Below, one piece after another: positions 23,064 to 31,137 of a stretch of DNA of 64,000 nt. The stretch comes from Micromonospora arborensis (GTDB taxonomy: Bacteria > Actinomycetota > Actinomycetes > Mycobacteriales > Micromonosporaceae). The position numbers and the translations under genes are program-made. Below the pieces are notes generated by a model that did not search any database, was not told where the DNA came from, and worked only from the letters and a program-made list of their open reading frames with translations. Within the stretch, counting starts at the first letter, position 1. Every line of letters starts with the position of its first letter. The stretch spans positions 8,289 to 72,288 of the forward strand of contig NZ_PYBV01000016.1 in the NCBI RefSeq assembly GCF_003205615.1, read 5' to 3'.

Positions 23064-23717
23064 ATGACATACAGCGGAGACGTCACCCACGGCGGCGCGC
23101 CTGCGGTACGCGAGTTGGACGGGCTCACCATCAGCAAGCTGTCGGTCGGCCCGATGGACAACAACGCCTACCTGCTGCGCTGCACGGGCACCGGTGACCA
23201 GGTCCTGATCGACGCCGCCAACGAGGCGCCCCGGCTGCTGGATCTGATCGGCGACGGGGGGCTCACCGCCGTGGTGACGACCCACCAGCACATGGATCAC
23301 TGGGTGGCGTTGGAGGAGGTGGTCGCGAAGACCGGCGCCCGGGCGCTGGTGCACGCCGACGATGCGGCCGGGCTGCCGATCGAGGCGGAGCACCTGGCCG
23401 ACGGTGACACCGTGCCGGTCGGCGACTGCGCGCTGGAGGTCATCCACATCAAGGGGCACACCCCGGGCTCGATCGCGTTGCTCTACCGCGACCCGGCCGG
23501 CACCCCGCACCTCTTCACCGGCGACAGTCTTTTCCCCGGTGGAGTTGGGAACACGGACAAGGACCCGGAGCGCTTCGCCGCGCTGATCGACGACGTCGAG
23601 CACAAGCTGTTCGACCAGCTACCGGACGACACCTGGTTCTACCCCGGCCACGGCAAGGACAGCACCCTGGGAGCGGAACGACCGTCCCTCCCCCAATGGC
23701 GAGCCCGAGGCTGGTAA
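23064..23717 (+). CDS. MBL-fold metallo-hydrolase (glyoxalase II-like)
   Basis: The 217-residue protein has the metallo-beta-lactamase motif THQHMDHW (H74, H76, D78, H79), a third ligand region in IKGHTPGSIALL, the GDSLFPGGVGNTD metal-bridging Asp, and the terminal YPGHG His. This pattern fits hydroxyacylglutathione-hydrolase-like thioester hydrolases. Next to a mycothiol-dependent enzyme gene, a mycothiol-thioester or detoxification role is plausible (inference). I chose the ATG at 23064. The stop codon lies inside a 15-nt tandem duplication (23704-23739). Confidence 0.88.
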   Translation: MTYSGDVTHGGAPAVRELDGLTISKLSVGPMDNNAYLLRCTGTGDQVLIDAANEAPRLLDLIGDGGLTAVVTTHQHMDHWVALEEVVAKTGARALVHADDAAGLPIEAEHLADGDTVPVGDCALEVIHIKGHTPGSIALLYRDPAGTPHLFTGDSLFPGGVGNTDKDPERFAALIDDVEHKLFDQLPDDTWFYPGHGKDSTLGAERPSLPQWRARGW

Positions 23718-23739
23718 ACCCGAGGCTGGTAAACCCGAG
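23704..23739. repeat. 15-nt tandem duplication across a stop codon
   Basis: The unit CCCGAGGCTGGTAAA occurs at 23704-23718 and 23719-23733, followed by CCCGAG. The first copy contains the TAA stop (23715-23717) of the metallo-hydrolase gene. Confidence 0.9.
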
Positions 23740-23799
23740 CCCCGGCCAGCCCGGCCCCGCCAAATCACCACACGCTGACCAAGAACCACCAAGATCAAA

Positions 23800-23849
23800 C
23801 CCCGTCCGTGGTGGCGGCTCCCCCGAACGAGCCGCCACCACCGACGGGG
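23800..23849 (+). terminator. Terminator-like hairpin after the metallo-hydrolase gene
   Basis: A 21-bp stem with one mismatch, CCCCGTCCGTGGTGGCGGCTC (23800-23820, written without its partner) and its complement at 23829-23849, encloses an 8-nt loop. The last four bases (GGGG, 23846-23849) are also the start of the conserved-loop hairpin, so the two structures compete or stack. Confidence 0.75.
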
Positions 23850-23921
23850 TCGGGGCCTGCCGTGCCCGGCGCAGGGATCAAGCCTGACCGCCCGGAGCCG
23901 GGCACGGCAGGCCCCGACCCC
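23846..23921. repeat. Conserved-loop hairpin, copy 1 (25-bp stem, 26-nt loop)
   Basis: A perfect 25-bp stem is formed by 23846-23870 and 23897-23921. The 26-nt loop (23871-23896) begins GCAGGGATCAAG and ends ACCGCCCGGA and is identical, base for base, to the loop at 56420-56445, although the stems differ in sequence. It lies between convergent genes, 40 nt past the dedA stop. It probably functions as a bidirectional terminator, but the invariant loop suggests an additional role. Confidence 0.9.
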
Positions 23922-23961
23922 CCACCGCAACCAGCAGCAACAGCAAGGCAAGCCCCAGCCC

Positions 23962-24570
23962 TCAGCCAGCCACCGAGAACAACCGCCGCCGCGCCCCCAG
24001 CAGCACGACGGACGCCAACACCAGCCCGACCCCCATGGTGACCAGCAGCGGACTGGGCTCCCCGGGCAGCAGCCCGGCGAGCGACCGGGATGCGGTGCCG
24101 AGCGCGAGGTAGAGACCGGCCCAGGCGGTGGCACCGAGGGCCGCGCAGCCGAGGAATCGTCGGTACGACATCCGTAGTCCGCCGGCGGCCAGCGGGAGTA
24201 GCGCGTTGAACACGGGCAGGAACGGCGCGACGACCATCATCCGGCCGCCGCCGCGGCGCAGGATTCCCTCCGCGGCCGTCCAGCGCGTCTCGCCGATCCA
24301 GCCGCCGATCCGGCTGTGTCGCAACCGCTCGGAGTAGCGGCGGCCGATCAGGAAGCTCAGCGACCAGCCGGCCAGGCAGCCGACCAGCACCGCGGCGAAG
24401 GTGGCCAGCCCGGTGGTCGGGCGGCCCACCCCGACGGCGGCCAGGATCGCCACGTCGCCGGGGACCAGGACACCCAGCAGGGGTACGGCATCGAAGAGCA
24501 TGACGAGCCCGAGCGCACCCATCAGCAGCAGAACGGGCAGTTCTCCGATCTGGGCCAGCCATTGCGTCAT
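23962..24570 (-). CDS. DedA-family (VTT domain) membrane protein
   Basis: The 202-residue polytopic protein has about four to five hydrophobic segments and the DedA/SNARE-associated pattern: PLLGVLVPGDVAILAAVGVGR near the N-terminus and the re-entrant loop RFLPVFNALLPLAAGGLRMSYRRFLGCAALGATAWAG. DedA proteins are implicated in flipping undecaprenyl phosphate and other phospholipids. The ATG at 24570 (MTQWLAQIGELPVLLLM) gives the expected N-terminal helix; a longer reading from 24672 lacks support. A second DedA domain occurs in the 34254-35672 gene. Confidence 0.88.
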   Translation of the reverse strand: MTQWLAQIGELPVLLLMGALGLVMLFDAVPLLGVLVPGDVAILAAVGVGRPTTGLATFAAVLVGCLAGWSLSFLIGRRYSERLRHSRIGGWIGETRWTAAEGILRRGGGRMMVVAPFLPVFNALLPLAAGGLRMSYRRFLGCAALGATAWAGLYLALGTASRSLAGLLPGEPSPLLVTMGVGLVLASVVLLGARRRLFSVAG

Positions 24571-24639
24571 GCCTCGTACGCTATGACCGCCGCACCACCC
24601 TGGGCATCCGGTCGTAGCCCCCATCCACCCCTGGTATCC

Positions 24640-24661
24640 GCCTCGGGGTCGCCCCTGAGGC
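24640..24661 (-). terminator. Short hairpin downstream of the methyltransferase gene
   Basis: GCCTCGGGG (24640-24648) pairs with CCCCTGAGGC up to 24661 across a TCGC-type loop, with one G-U pair. It lies 13 nt past the stop at 24674. Confidence 0.5.
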
Positions 24662-24673
24662 GGCGCCCCCACC

Positions 24674-25357
24674 TCAGGTGGGTCGCAGCACCTGCACTCG
24701 GCGTAACGACGAGTCGACCGACGGTTCGGTGGTGGGCACCGGGTAGTTGGCCAGCACCGTCAGGCGGTCCGCCGGTAGGTGCCCCCGGCCGGGGTCGCCG
24801 ACCAGCACCTCGGCGCCCCCGGCGGCGGCTCGCTGCAGGAACGGCAGCATCCGGTCGGCCATCGCGCGGTCGTAGAAGACGTCCCCGGCGACCACCAGGT
24901 CGGCCTCGGCTTCGGTGCTGTCGAGCAGGTCGTCTCCGACGGCGTCGACGGCGACCCGGTTGGCTCGCGCGTTGAGCGTGACGGCGGCGACGGCGTAGGG
25001 GTCGATGTCGTTGGCGATCACCCGTGCGGCACCGGCCAGCGCCGCGGCGATGGCCACCAGTCCCGATCCGGCGGCGAGGTCGAGCACCCTGCGTCCGGCG
25101 GCGAGTTCCGGGTGGTCCAGGAGGTGGCGGGCCAGGGCCTGGCCTCCGGCCCAGGCGGACGCCCAGTACGGCGCTGGCAGGGCATGCCCGACGGCGGCCT
25201 CCATTCGAGCCCACCAGACGATCGCGTCCTCGGCCAGGTGCAGCCGCACCTCGGGCACGAACGGGGTGGGCACCAACCGGAGCCGATCCAGGCCGGCGCC
25301 GGGCGCGTCGATCTCGCGCTCAAGCTCGGTCAGCGCGTCGGCTGCGGCACCCCTCAT
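24674..25357 (-). CDS. Class I SAM-dependent methyltransferase (ETFB lysine MTase/PrmA-like)
   Basis: The 227-residue soluble protein has the SAM-binding motif [19 protein letters not shown], the acidic motif NDIDPYAV, and a post-I segment [11 protein letters not shown]. This layout, with an N-terminal region ending FWASAW-like ([18 protein letters not shown]), is that of the electron-transfer-flavoprotein beta-subunit lysine methyltransferase / ribosomal L11 methyltransferase-like group. The substrate is not deducible. The start is uncertain between ATGs at 25357 and 25369; neither has a strong ribosome-binding site. It diverges from the cold-shock gene. Confidence 0.82.
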   Translation of the reverse strand: MRGAAADALTELEREIDAPGAGLDRLRLVPTPFVPEVRLHLAEDAIVWWARMEAAVGHALPAPYWASAWAGGQALARHLLDHPELAAGRRVLDLAAGSGLVAIAAALAGAARVIANDIDPYAVAAVTLNARANRVAVDAVGDDLLDSTEAEADLVVAGDVFYDRAMADRMLPFLQRAAAGGAEVLVGDPGRGHLPADRLTVLANYPVPTTEPSVDSSLRRVQVLRPT

Positions 25358-25471
25358 CGGCGCAAGCATGCCCCAGCGGCGGGTGATCGGGGCAGCTTTC
25401 GGATGCCGACGCGCAGAGTTCACCCGACTTCACACGAAGACCTACGGCACTTCGGCCAGCGGATTGGGGTT

Positions 25472-25499
25472 TTGCCCGTTACTGTCGGACAGGTACGGG
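25472..25499 (+). promoter_or_regulatory. Possible promoter of the cold-shock gene
   Basis: TTGCCC (25472-25477) and TACGGG (25494-25499), with a 16-nt spacer, would place transcription about 45 nt before the cspA start. The match to actinobacterial sigma-70-type consensus is only moderate. Confidence 0.25.
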
Positions 25500-25550
25500 C
25501 GATCATCGGCCAGAGGCCGAGGGTCAGCCGCTTTGAACAGGGAGAGATGC

Positions 25551-25754
25551 ATGGCAACCGGCACGGTTAAGTGGTTCAACTCGGAAAAGGGCTTCGGCTT
25601 CATCGAGCAGGACGGTGGAGGGCCGGACGTGTTCGTCCACTACTCCGCCATCGCTTCGAGCGGCTACCGGGAGCTCAACGAGGGCCAGAAGGTCGAGTTC
25701 GAGGTGACCCAGGGGCAGAAGGGTCCGCAGGCGGACAACGTCCGCCCGATGTAG
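25551..25754 (+). CDS. cspA: Cold-shock domain protein
   Basis: The 67-residue single-domain CSD protein binds single-stranded RNA/DNA and acts as an RNA chaperone. It contains RNP1 (KGFGFIEQ) and RNP2 (VFVHYSAI) on the beta-barrel surface, and begins [14 protein letters not shown], the canonical start. GGGAGAG lies just upstream of the ATG. The roughly 127-nt leader back to the divergent methyltransferase gene could hold the temperature-responsive 5' UTR typical of the family; I see no specific cold box. Confidence 0.96.
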   Translation: MATGTVKWFNSEKGFGFIEQDGGGPDVFVHYSAIASSGYRELNEGQKVEFEVTQGQKGPQADNVRPM

Positions 25755-25803
25755 CTCCGTGCCGGTGACGGCGGCCGGTCCTCCGGCCGCCGTCGCAGCG
25801 CAC

Positions 25804-27144
25804 TCAAGACGCCGCCGGGGCGGCGGGCAGGTCCCGCCGCCTCCGGATCGGTCCGATCAACAGAATCAACGGGGTGAGCGCCAACCAGGCGGTCATCACT
25901 CCGATTGCGGTCGTGACGCCGTAGCGCGCGCCGATCGCACCGGCCAGCACGGCCGCCACCGGAATGGTGCCGTAGTTGAGCAGTTGCATGCTCACCGTCA
26001 CCCGGCCGAGCAGGTGGTGCGGCGTGTAGGTCTGCCGGAAGGCACCCTTGACGACGTTGCCGATGGCCACGCCGAGGCCGATCAGCACCCCGCCGAGTGC
26101 CGGCCAGATCAACCCGACGCCGGGTGCGGCGAGCGGGATGAGCAGCGCCGGCGGGCCGGTGAACACCGCCCCGATCAGCAGTGCCCGCGCGGTGCCGCAG
26201 CGTCGGCCCAGCGTGGTGGCGAGCAGAGCGCCGATGATCCCGCCAGCGCTCATCACGCCGACCAGCGCGCCCACCAGGCCCGGTTCCAGGCGCAACTCGC
26301 GGACCAGGAAGACCACCAGGACGGCCTGGTAGCCGGTCAGCCCGATGTTGCTGGCCGCGCCGAAGAGGGTCAACACCCGCAGGTACGGGTCTCGGGCGAC
26401 GAAGCGCAGCCCCTCGGCGATGTCGCGGCGCAGTGACCGGGACCGTTCCACTCGGCGGACGCGCGGTTCGACGGTACGGATCCGCAGCAGGAGAACCGCG
26501 GAGACCAGGAACGTGAGCGCGTCCAGCAGCAGAGCGGTGACCGCACCGATGAGCTGGGCGATCAGGCCGGCGACGCCGGGCCCGACGATATAGCTCGCGG
26601 TCTGGGTCGCCTGCAGCTTGGCGTTGCCCTCCGGCAGTTGCTCGGGTCGCAGCAGCACCGGCAGGTACACCTGGTCGGCGGTCTCGAAGAAGACCCGCGC
26701 GACGCCGGCGCTGAGGGCGACCACCAGCAGGTGCACGACGGTGAGCCGGTCCAGCACGGCGGCCAGCGGCACGCTGAGGAAGGCCAGGGCGCAGAGCAGG
26801 TCGCAGACCACCATCACCGGCCGACGGGGCAGCCGGTCCACCCATGCGCCGGCCGGCAGGCCGATCAGCAGCCAGGGCAGCCAGGCCGCGGCGGTGAGCA
26901 CCGCCACCTGGAAGGTGCCGGCGTCGAGGACGGAGACCGCGACCAGGGGCAACGCGACCGTGGTGACGTTGCTGCCGACGCTGCTGACCGCCTGACCGGC
27001 CCAGAGCAGCCGAAAGTCCCGGTGCCGCAGCAGCCCTCCGGCCCGGCGGGCCGAGGCCGAGGTAGGAGCCGGAGCCGAGGTAGGAGCCGGAGCCGGAGCC
27101 GAGGCCGAGGTCGGGGTCGGGTCGCTGCGGGTGTCGGCGGTCAT
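25804..27144 (-). CDS. MFS transporter (enterobactin/macrolide-exporter-like)
   Basis: The 446-residue protein has about 12 hydrophobic segments and the MFS_3 pattern of multidrug and siderophore exporters (GGLLRHRDFRLLWAGQAVSSVGSNVTTVALPLVAV near the N-terminus and the AWVDRLPRRPVMVVCDL loop, which is MFS motif A). The N-terminal 35 residues are a Pro/Ala/Thr-Ser low-complexity tail of alternating [10 protein letters not shown] units. The ATG at 27144 overlaps the end of the ArsR-type regulator gene by 4 nt (27141-27144), so expression is coupled to the regulator. The substrate is unknown; drug or metabolite efflux is likely. Confidence 0.9.
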   Translation of the reverse strand: MTADTRSDPTPTSASAPAPAPTSAPAPTSASARRAGGLLRHRDFRLLWAGQAVSSVGSNVTTVALPLVAVSVLDAGTFQVAVLTAAAWLPWLLIGLPAGAWVDRLPRRPVMVVCDLLCALAFLSVPLAAVLDRLTVVHLLVVALSAGVARVFFETADQVYLPVLLRPEQLPEGNAKLQATQTASYIVGPGVAGLIAQLIGAVTALLLDALTFLVSAVLLLRIRTVEPRVRRVERSRSLRRDIAEGLRFVARDPYLRVLTLFGAASNIGLTGYQAVLVVFLVRELRLEPGLVGALVGVMSAGGIIGALLATTLGRRCGTARALLIGAVFTGPPALLIPLAAPGVGLIWPALGGVLIGLGVAIGNVVKGAFRQTYTPHHLLGRVTVSMQLLNYGTIPVAAVLAGAIGARYGVTTAIGVMTAWLALTPLILLIGPIRRRRDLPAAPAAS

Positions 27145-27716
27145 GGGCGGGCCGGCACGCCGTGGACGAACACGAAGACCGGCCGGCGGTCGGCACCGTC
27201 GTCGGGCAGGTCGCGGTTGGCCCAGCGGGCGAGCAGGTCGATCATCTCGTGACTCAGCTCGGCCAACTCGTCCGGCGTGAGGCGCAGCCAGTGGTCGGTG
27301 GAGAACGCCGCGTCGTTCCAGGTGGCCTGCACCGACTCGTCGGCGGCGTGCCACGCCCGGGCCAGGGCGACGTGCCGGTCCAGGTTGAGCGAGGTGGCGG
27401 CGTCGGCGACCGCACGGGCGGCCGGGTCGGCGTCGAAGTCGGTGTTGGACCAGCGCAGCCCTCGGGTGACCAACTGCCACCAGCGCTCGCGCCGATCCCG
27501 GGCCAGTTCGGGGGCCTCGGTGACGAGGTCTGCGGCGGCGAGGACCTTGAGGTGGTGGCTGACGTTCGCGGGTGCCTGGTCGGTGCGGTCGGCGAGCTGG
27601 CCGACGGTCGAGGGGCCGTGCACCTTGAGCACGTCCATCAGGCGGCGGCGTAGCGGGTGGGCCATGGCGGCGAGGACCCGCGAGTCGGTGATGTGACGTA
27701 CGTCGGGGCTGTCCAT
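27141..27716 (-). CDS. ArsR/HTH_20-type transcriptional regulator
   Basis: The 191-residue protein carries an N-terminal winged helix (MAHPLRRRLMDVLKVHGPSTVGQLADRTDQAPANVSHHLKVLAAADLV, about 18-65) of the ArsR/helix_turn_helix_20 type, and a C-terminal helical domain unlike that of classic metal sensors (no metal-binding Cys cluster). It likely represses itself and the coupled MFS exporter gene, relieved by the transported compound (inference). The ATG at 27716 lies 15 nt from a cluster of inverted repeats at 27731-27780. Confidence 0.9.
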   Translation of the reverse strand: MDSPDVRHITDSRVLAAMAHPLRRRLMDVLKVHGPSTVGQLADRTDQAPANVSHHLKVLAAADLVTEAPELARDRRERWWQLVTRGLRWSNTDFDADPAARAVADAATSLNLDRHVALARAWHAADESVQATWNDAAFSTDHWLRLTPDELAELSHEMIDLLARWANRDLPDDGADRRPVFVFVHGVPARP

Positions 27717-27730
27717 GCCGCCAGAATGAC

Positions 27731-27780
27731 ATCCGCAACGATCGTTGCGCAATGCTTATTGCTCAACAACCGTTGCGGAT
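27731..27780. promoter_or_regulatory. Nested inverted-repeat operator for the ArsR-type regulator
   Basis: There is a perfect 14-bp palindrome GCAACGATCGTTGC (27735-27748), a second interrupted palindrome GCAAT-gctt-ATTGC (27749-27762), and an outer pair ATCCGCAACG (27731-27740) / CGTTGCGGAT (27771-27780). All share the GCAA/TTGC half-site. The position immediately upstream of the regulator ATG makes this its probable operator. Confidence 0.75.
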
Positions 27781-27820
27781 GCCGGGAGGGGCGACCCGGC
27801 GGGTACGAGCCGCCCCTCGC

Positions 27821-28702
27821 TCAGACGGCCAGTCGCCGCGCCAACTCGTCGGCGACCTGCTTGGCGAGGGTGGCCGGGATGGCCGCCGCGATCTTCTCCG
27901 GCGGCAGGCCGGCCAGCACGCCCTGGATCACCGCAGGCTCGTCGGTGAAGTCCCGGCCGGAGAAGACGGTCAGCGCCGCCTGCAGCGCGGTCAACTGCGC
28001 GCCGAGGCTCTTGAGGTTCGGGTGGCCGGTGACCGCGGCCCCGGTGTCGTCCCGACCCTCCGCCATCCGGGTGTAGATCTGCCCGATCGGGTTGCGGCCG
28101 TCGAGCACGGTGATGTTCTTGTGGACGGTGGCCAGCCAGGTGTGTTCTTCGGGGGTCATGTCGATCTCCTCCAGGAGTCCGATGGAGCTGAGGTAACGAC
28201 GGAACAGCGGCCGCTGGTCGCGGCCCGCCTTGGTCGCGTCACGAAAGAAGCTGAAGTGGGTGTGCCAGCGGTGCGAGCTGTCGCCCGTGCTGCGCTTGCC
28301 GAGACGGTCCCACCGCTTCACGGTCGAGCCGTCGGTGCTGTAGATGATCTCGCGGATGTCCCGGGTGTCGGCCGCGTTCGCGGCGCACTGCCCGACACAC
28401 CAGAGCGAGAAGCTGGCCAGGGTGTGCGTCCGACCACCGGAGCGGACCTCGAAGCCGCCGACGTCCAGCGCCGCCGCGTCGAGGGTCAGACCAGCCTTGT
28501 CCCGGGGTGACTCCGCCACCGAGTAGTCGTTGGCGTCCAGCCGGTCCGACCCGCAGTGGTAACCGCCCCGGTGGGCGGGATCCCCGACGATGCCGACCTC
28601 CGCCGGCTCCAGGTCTGCGGCACGATCGGTGTTCGGGTCGATGTTGAGGTGGGCGAGGAGCAAGCTGCGGACAGCTAACAGATTGGACGGGGCGCGAGTC
28701 AT
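27821..28702 (-). CDS. Phage-like protein of unknown function with HxH motif
   Basis: The 293-residue protein has no signal peptide or membrane segment. The first 190 residues contain spaced conserved-looking motifs, GGYHCGSDRLDANDYSV and SSHRWHTHFSFFRD. The second resembles the terminal HxH zinc site of M15-type D,D-peptidase/endolysin domains, with the DYSV Asp and an upstream His as possible further ligands. The C-terminal 100 residues are helical and resemble actinophage tail or lysin C-termini. I do not recognise a named family. AGGGGGG precedes the ATG. It stands alone between two accessory genes, with no other phage genes. Confidence 0.7.
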   Translation of the reverse strand: MTRAPSNLLAVRSLLLAHLNIDPNTDRAADLEPAEVGIVGDPAHRGGYHCGSDRLDANDYSVAESPRDKAGLTLDAAALDVGGFEVRSGGRTHTLASFSLWCVGQCAANAADTRDIREIIYSTDGSTVKRWDRLGKRSTGDSSHRWHTHFSFFRDATKAGRDQRPLFRRYLSSIGLLEEIDMTPEEHTWLATVHKNITVLDGRNPIGQIYTRMAEGRDDTGAAVTGHPNLKSLGAQLTALQAALTVFSGRDFTDEPAVIQGVLAGLPPEKIAAAIPATLAKQVADELARRLAV

Positions 28703-28877
28703 CGGCCCCCCTCTCAGACAGTACGGGGACCAGAAGCGATGTCACACCGCGTGTTCGCGGTGCGGGCTTCAGGTAGGGCCCGGTCCAACTCGTGCCTGAC
28801 GCCGGGCGATGGCTCAACCATAACCCCATCAATACATGAATGCCCAGGTCAGAGCGACTTTATTTCTGATTCGGAGA

Positions 28878-30533
28878 TCACCGACCAGAGTGGATGATCG
28901 GTAACAGCACCGCGGAGGGGTGCGCCGGGTCATGCAGGATCTGCCGCCAGCCGGCACGCAGCGTGACCGCCGTGCCGAGAGGCTCGCCGGTGCCGGGGTT
29001 ACGCGCCCACCGCGGATGGGCGCCACCGGCGACCTGCACCCGCAGCCGGTGTCCGGCCGCGAACCGGTAGGCGGTCGGCCAGAGCGAGACCGGAACCCGC
29101 AACGCCCCGGACGCGGGGAACCGCTCGGGTGTCACCCGCACCAGACCGTCGCAGACGTTCCACGAGCGGCCCTGACGGTCCACATCACACAGTCGAACGT
29201 AGACGTCCAGGTGCGGCAGCTCGCTGCGGACGTGGATCTCGGCGCGTACCGGACCGATCACCTCGACCGGGCCGGTCAGCGGGGCGCTGGTGTAGGTCAG
29301 CACGTCGGGGCGAGCCTCGACGTGCCGGTTGTCCACCGGGCCGGCCCGCTTGGCGACGAGTAGCGGCCCGCCCAGCGACGGGGTGGGGTCGGCCGGGTCG
29401 TACCGGAATTCGTCCGGCGCCGACGGGACCGGCTGGCGCACCGCCAGCTCACCACCCGCGTGCAGGTGCCAGGCGGTCTCGACCGCTGGAGGTGGCCAGT
29501 CCGGCAGGTCCCGCCAGCCGCCGCCGGGACCACCCACGTACAGCCGGACCGGGGCGGCGGCACGCGAGGGCCGACCGGCCGGTGGCGTGGCCAACAGGTG
29601 CTCGTCGAGCCAGGACAGCCCCTCCCGCAGCGCGGCCACGAACAGTCCGGGGCTGCCGTGTGTCCAGGGGCCGATCACCAGGCGTGGCTCCGCACCGGCG
29701 GCCCGCAGGGTGGCGTGGTCGTCGAGCTGGGCGGGCAGGAAGATGTCGTGCCAACCGGTGACCATGACCACCGGCGCCCGCACCAGGGGCACCCGGTCGG
29801 CGAAGACCCGGTTGCGCCAGTACCCGGCCTCCGGGTTGTGGTGGCGCAGCCACTCCTGGAAGAACGGGATGGTCACGCCGGTGGCCACCCGGTCGGCATC
29901 CATGAGGGGCAGGTGTTCGAGCGCGGCGGCCAGCCGCGGCTGGCCACGCTTGAGCTCCCGCTGCCGGGCCAGCCACGGCACGGTCTGCGCGTGTAGCAAC
30001 TCCGCCCAGGTCAGCACGGTGTCCAAGGCGAAGGACTCCCCCGCGTACGTCGAGTCCCGGGTGGCCGAGGCGGTCACCACCGCGACCATCGCACGCAACT
30101 CCTCGCCGGCGTCGGCGGCCAGCGCCCACTGCGCGAACCCCTGGTAGCTGACCCCGAACATGCCGAGCTGCCCGGACCACCAGGGCTGGCGACGCAGCCA
30201 GTCCAGGGTGTCCAACCCGTCGTCGCGCTCGTGCACCAGCGGGGCGAACGTCCCACCGGAACCACCGGTGCCCCGACAGGACTGGATCACCGCGTGCCGG
30301 CCCCGCGCGGCGAGCAGCCGGCCGAGCAGCCGCAGTGGTCCACCCCGCCCGTACGGGGTGCGGATCAGCACGGTCGGTGCGTCCCGGACCTTCGGGGCGT
30401 AGTGATCGGTGCGCAGCACCACGCCGTCGCGGGCCCGGACCGGAAGGTCGCGAGTGACCCGCACCGGGCGGGAGCGTGTCGGCGGCAACCGCAGCGCGAC
30501 GGCGGCGAGGCGGGTGACGAGCCGGGGCGGCAC
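28878..30533 (-). CDS. CocE/NonD-family hydrolase (X-Pro dipeptidyl-peptidase S15 type)
   Basis: The 551-residue alpha/beta hydrolase has the nucleophile elbow GVSYQG (Ser about 129) in the N-terminal domain. The catalytic Asp/His candidates include GWHDIFLPAQ and WTHGSPG. The C-terminal jelly-roll domain (SLRVQVAGGAHPRWARNPGTGE) is typical of CocE/PepX C-terminal domains. Family members cleave acyl bonds (cocaine esterase, glutaryl-7-ACA acylase, X-Pro peptidase). No signal peptide is apparent. It ends next to the marR gene (stops to start 3 nt apart), suggesting an operon marR-cocE. Substrate unknown. Confidence 0.87.
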   Translation of the reverse strand: MPPRLVTRLAAVALRLPPTRSRPVRVTRDLPVRARDGVVLRTDHYAPKVRDAPTVLIRTPYGRGGPLRLLGRLLAARGRHAVIQSCRGTGGSGGTFAPLVHERDDGLDTLDWLRRQPWWSGQLGMFGVSYQGFAQWALAADAGEELRAMVAVVTASATRDSTYAGESFALDTVLTWAELLHAQTVPWLARQRELKRGQPRLAAALEHLPLMDADRVATGVTIPFFQEWLRHHNPEAGYWRNRVFADRVPLVRAPVVMVTGWHDIFLPAQLDDHATLRAAGAEPRLVIGPWTHGSPGLFVAALREGLSWLDEHLLATPPAGRPSRAAAPVRLYVGGPGGGWRDLPDWPPPAVETAWHLHAGGELAVRQPVPSAPDEFRYDPADPTPSLGGPLLVAKRAGPVDNRHVEARPDVLTYTSAPLTGPVEVIGPVRAEIHVRSELPHLDVYVRLCDVDRQGRSWNVCDGLVRVTPERFPASGALRVPVSLWPTAYRFAAGHRLRVQVAGGAHPRWARNPGTGEPLGTAVTLRAGWRQILHDPAHPSAVLLPIIHSGR

Positions 30534-30536
30534 GGG

Positions 30537-31067
30537 TCAGCCCGTCGACCGGCGGGACGACTCGGGTCGGGCGGCGCGCATCGCGTCGCGGTGGCCCCGC
30601 AGCGACTCGCTCATCTCCGCCACGAACCGGTGCACCACCTCCAGCTCGTCCTCGCCGAAGCGGGCCATCACCGTGTCGGTCCGGGCGCCCAGCGGCTGGA
30701 AGAACTCCATGGCCAGGGCAGCGCCCTGGTCGGCGTAGTGCAGCAGCACCTTGCGGCGGTCGACGGTGTCCCGGTCCCGGCGGATGTGGCCGGCCCGCTC
30801 CAACCGGTCGATCAGGGCGGTCACCGAGCCGGAGGAGAGGTTGAGCTGCTCACCGAGGCGGCCGGGGGTGATCGGGTCACCGAGCAGCTCGGCGTCCATC
30901 ACCGCGATCAACGCCTGCAGGTCGGTCGGGTTGAGTCCGTGCAGGTTGGCGAAGGCGTGGCCGACCTGCTGGGCGTCCACCGCGTACCGCCGGAGGTTGT
31001 TGGTGATCTCCGCGACCAACTGCTCGCGGCGCGTTTCGCGCCGCCGGTACATGCCGTGAGTCGCCAC
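30537..31067 (-). CDS. MarR-family transcriptional regulator
   Basis: The 176-residue protein has a central winged helix (PTDLQALIAVMDAELLGDPITPGRLGEQLNLSSGSVTALIDRLERAGHIRRDRDTVDRRKVLLHYADQG) flanked by dimerisation helices. The wing motif DxRxx (DTVDRRKVLL) is MarR-typical. The GTG at 31067 is used; an internal ATG (MYRRRETRR) is an alternative. The gene diverges from an MMPL transporter gene with inverted repeats between. The likely role is ligand-relieved repression of the transporter and itself. Confidence 0.9.
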   Translation of the reverse strand: MATHGMYRRRETRREQLVAEITNNLRRYAVDAQQVGHAFANLHGLNPTDLQALIAVMDAELLGDPITPGRLGEQLNLSSGSVTALIDRLERAGHIRRDRDTVDRRKVLLHYADQGAALAMEFFQPLGARTDTVMARFGEDELEVVHRFVAEMSESLRGHRDAMRAARPESSRRSTG

Positions 31068-31137
31068 CTCGCGCCGCTCTTCCCGTCGTCGGTCCCCCGG
31101 GTTGCAGCATAGAACAGCCCTCGATAATCTCGGCTAT

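Noticed and set aside
22340-23717. Aromatic (gentisate) degradation operon
   Set aside because: Only the maleylpyruvate-isomerase-family gene and a generic metallo-hydrolase are present; ring-cleavage and hydrolase partners are absent.
27821-31067. Prophage or integrated element
   Set aside because: Only one phage-like gene is present; no integrase, structural genes, tRNA or att repeats were seen.
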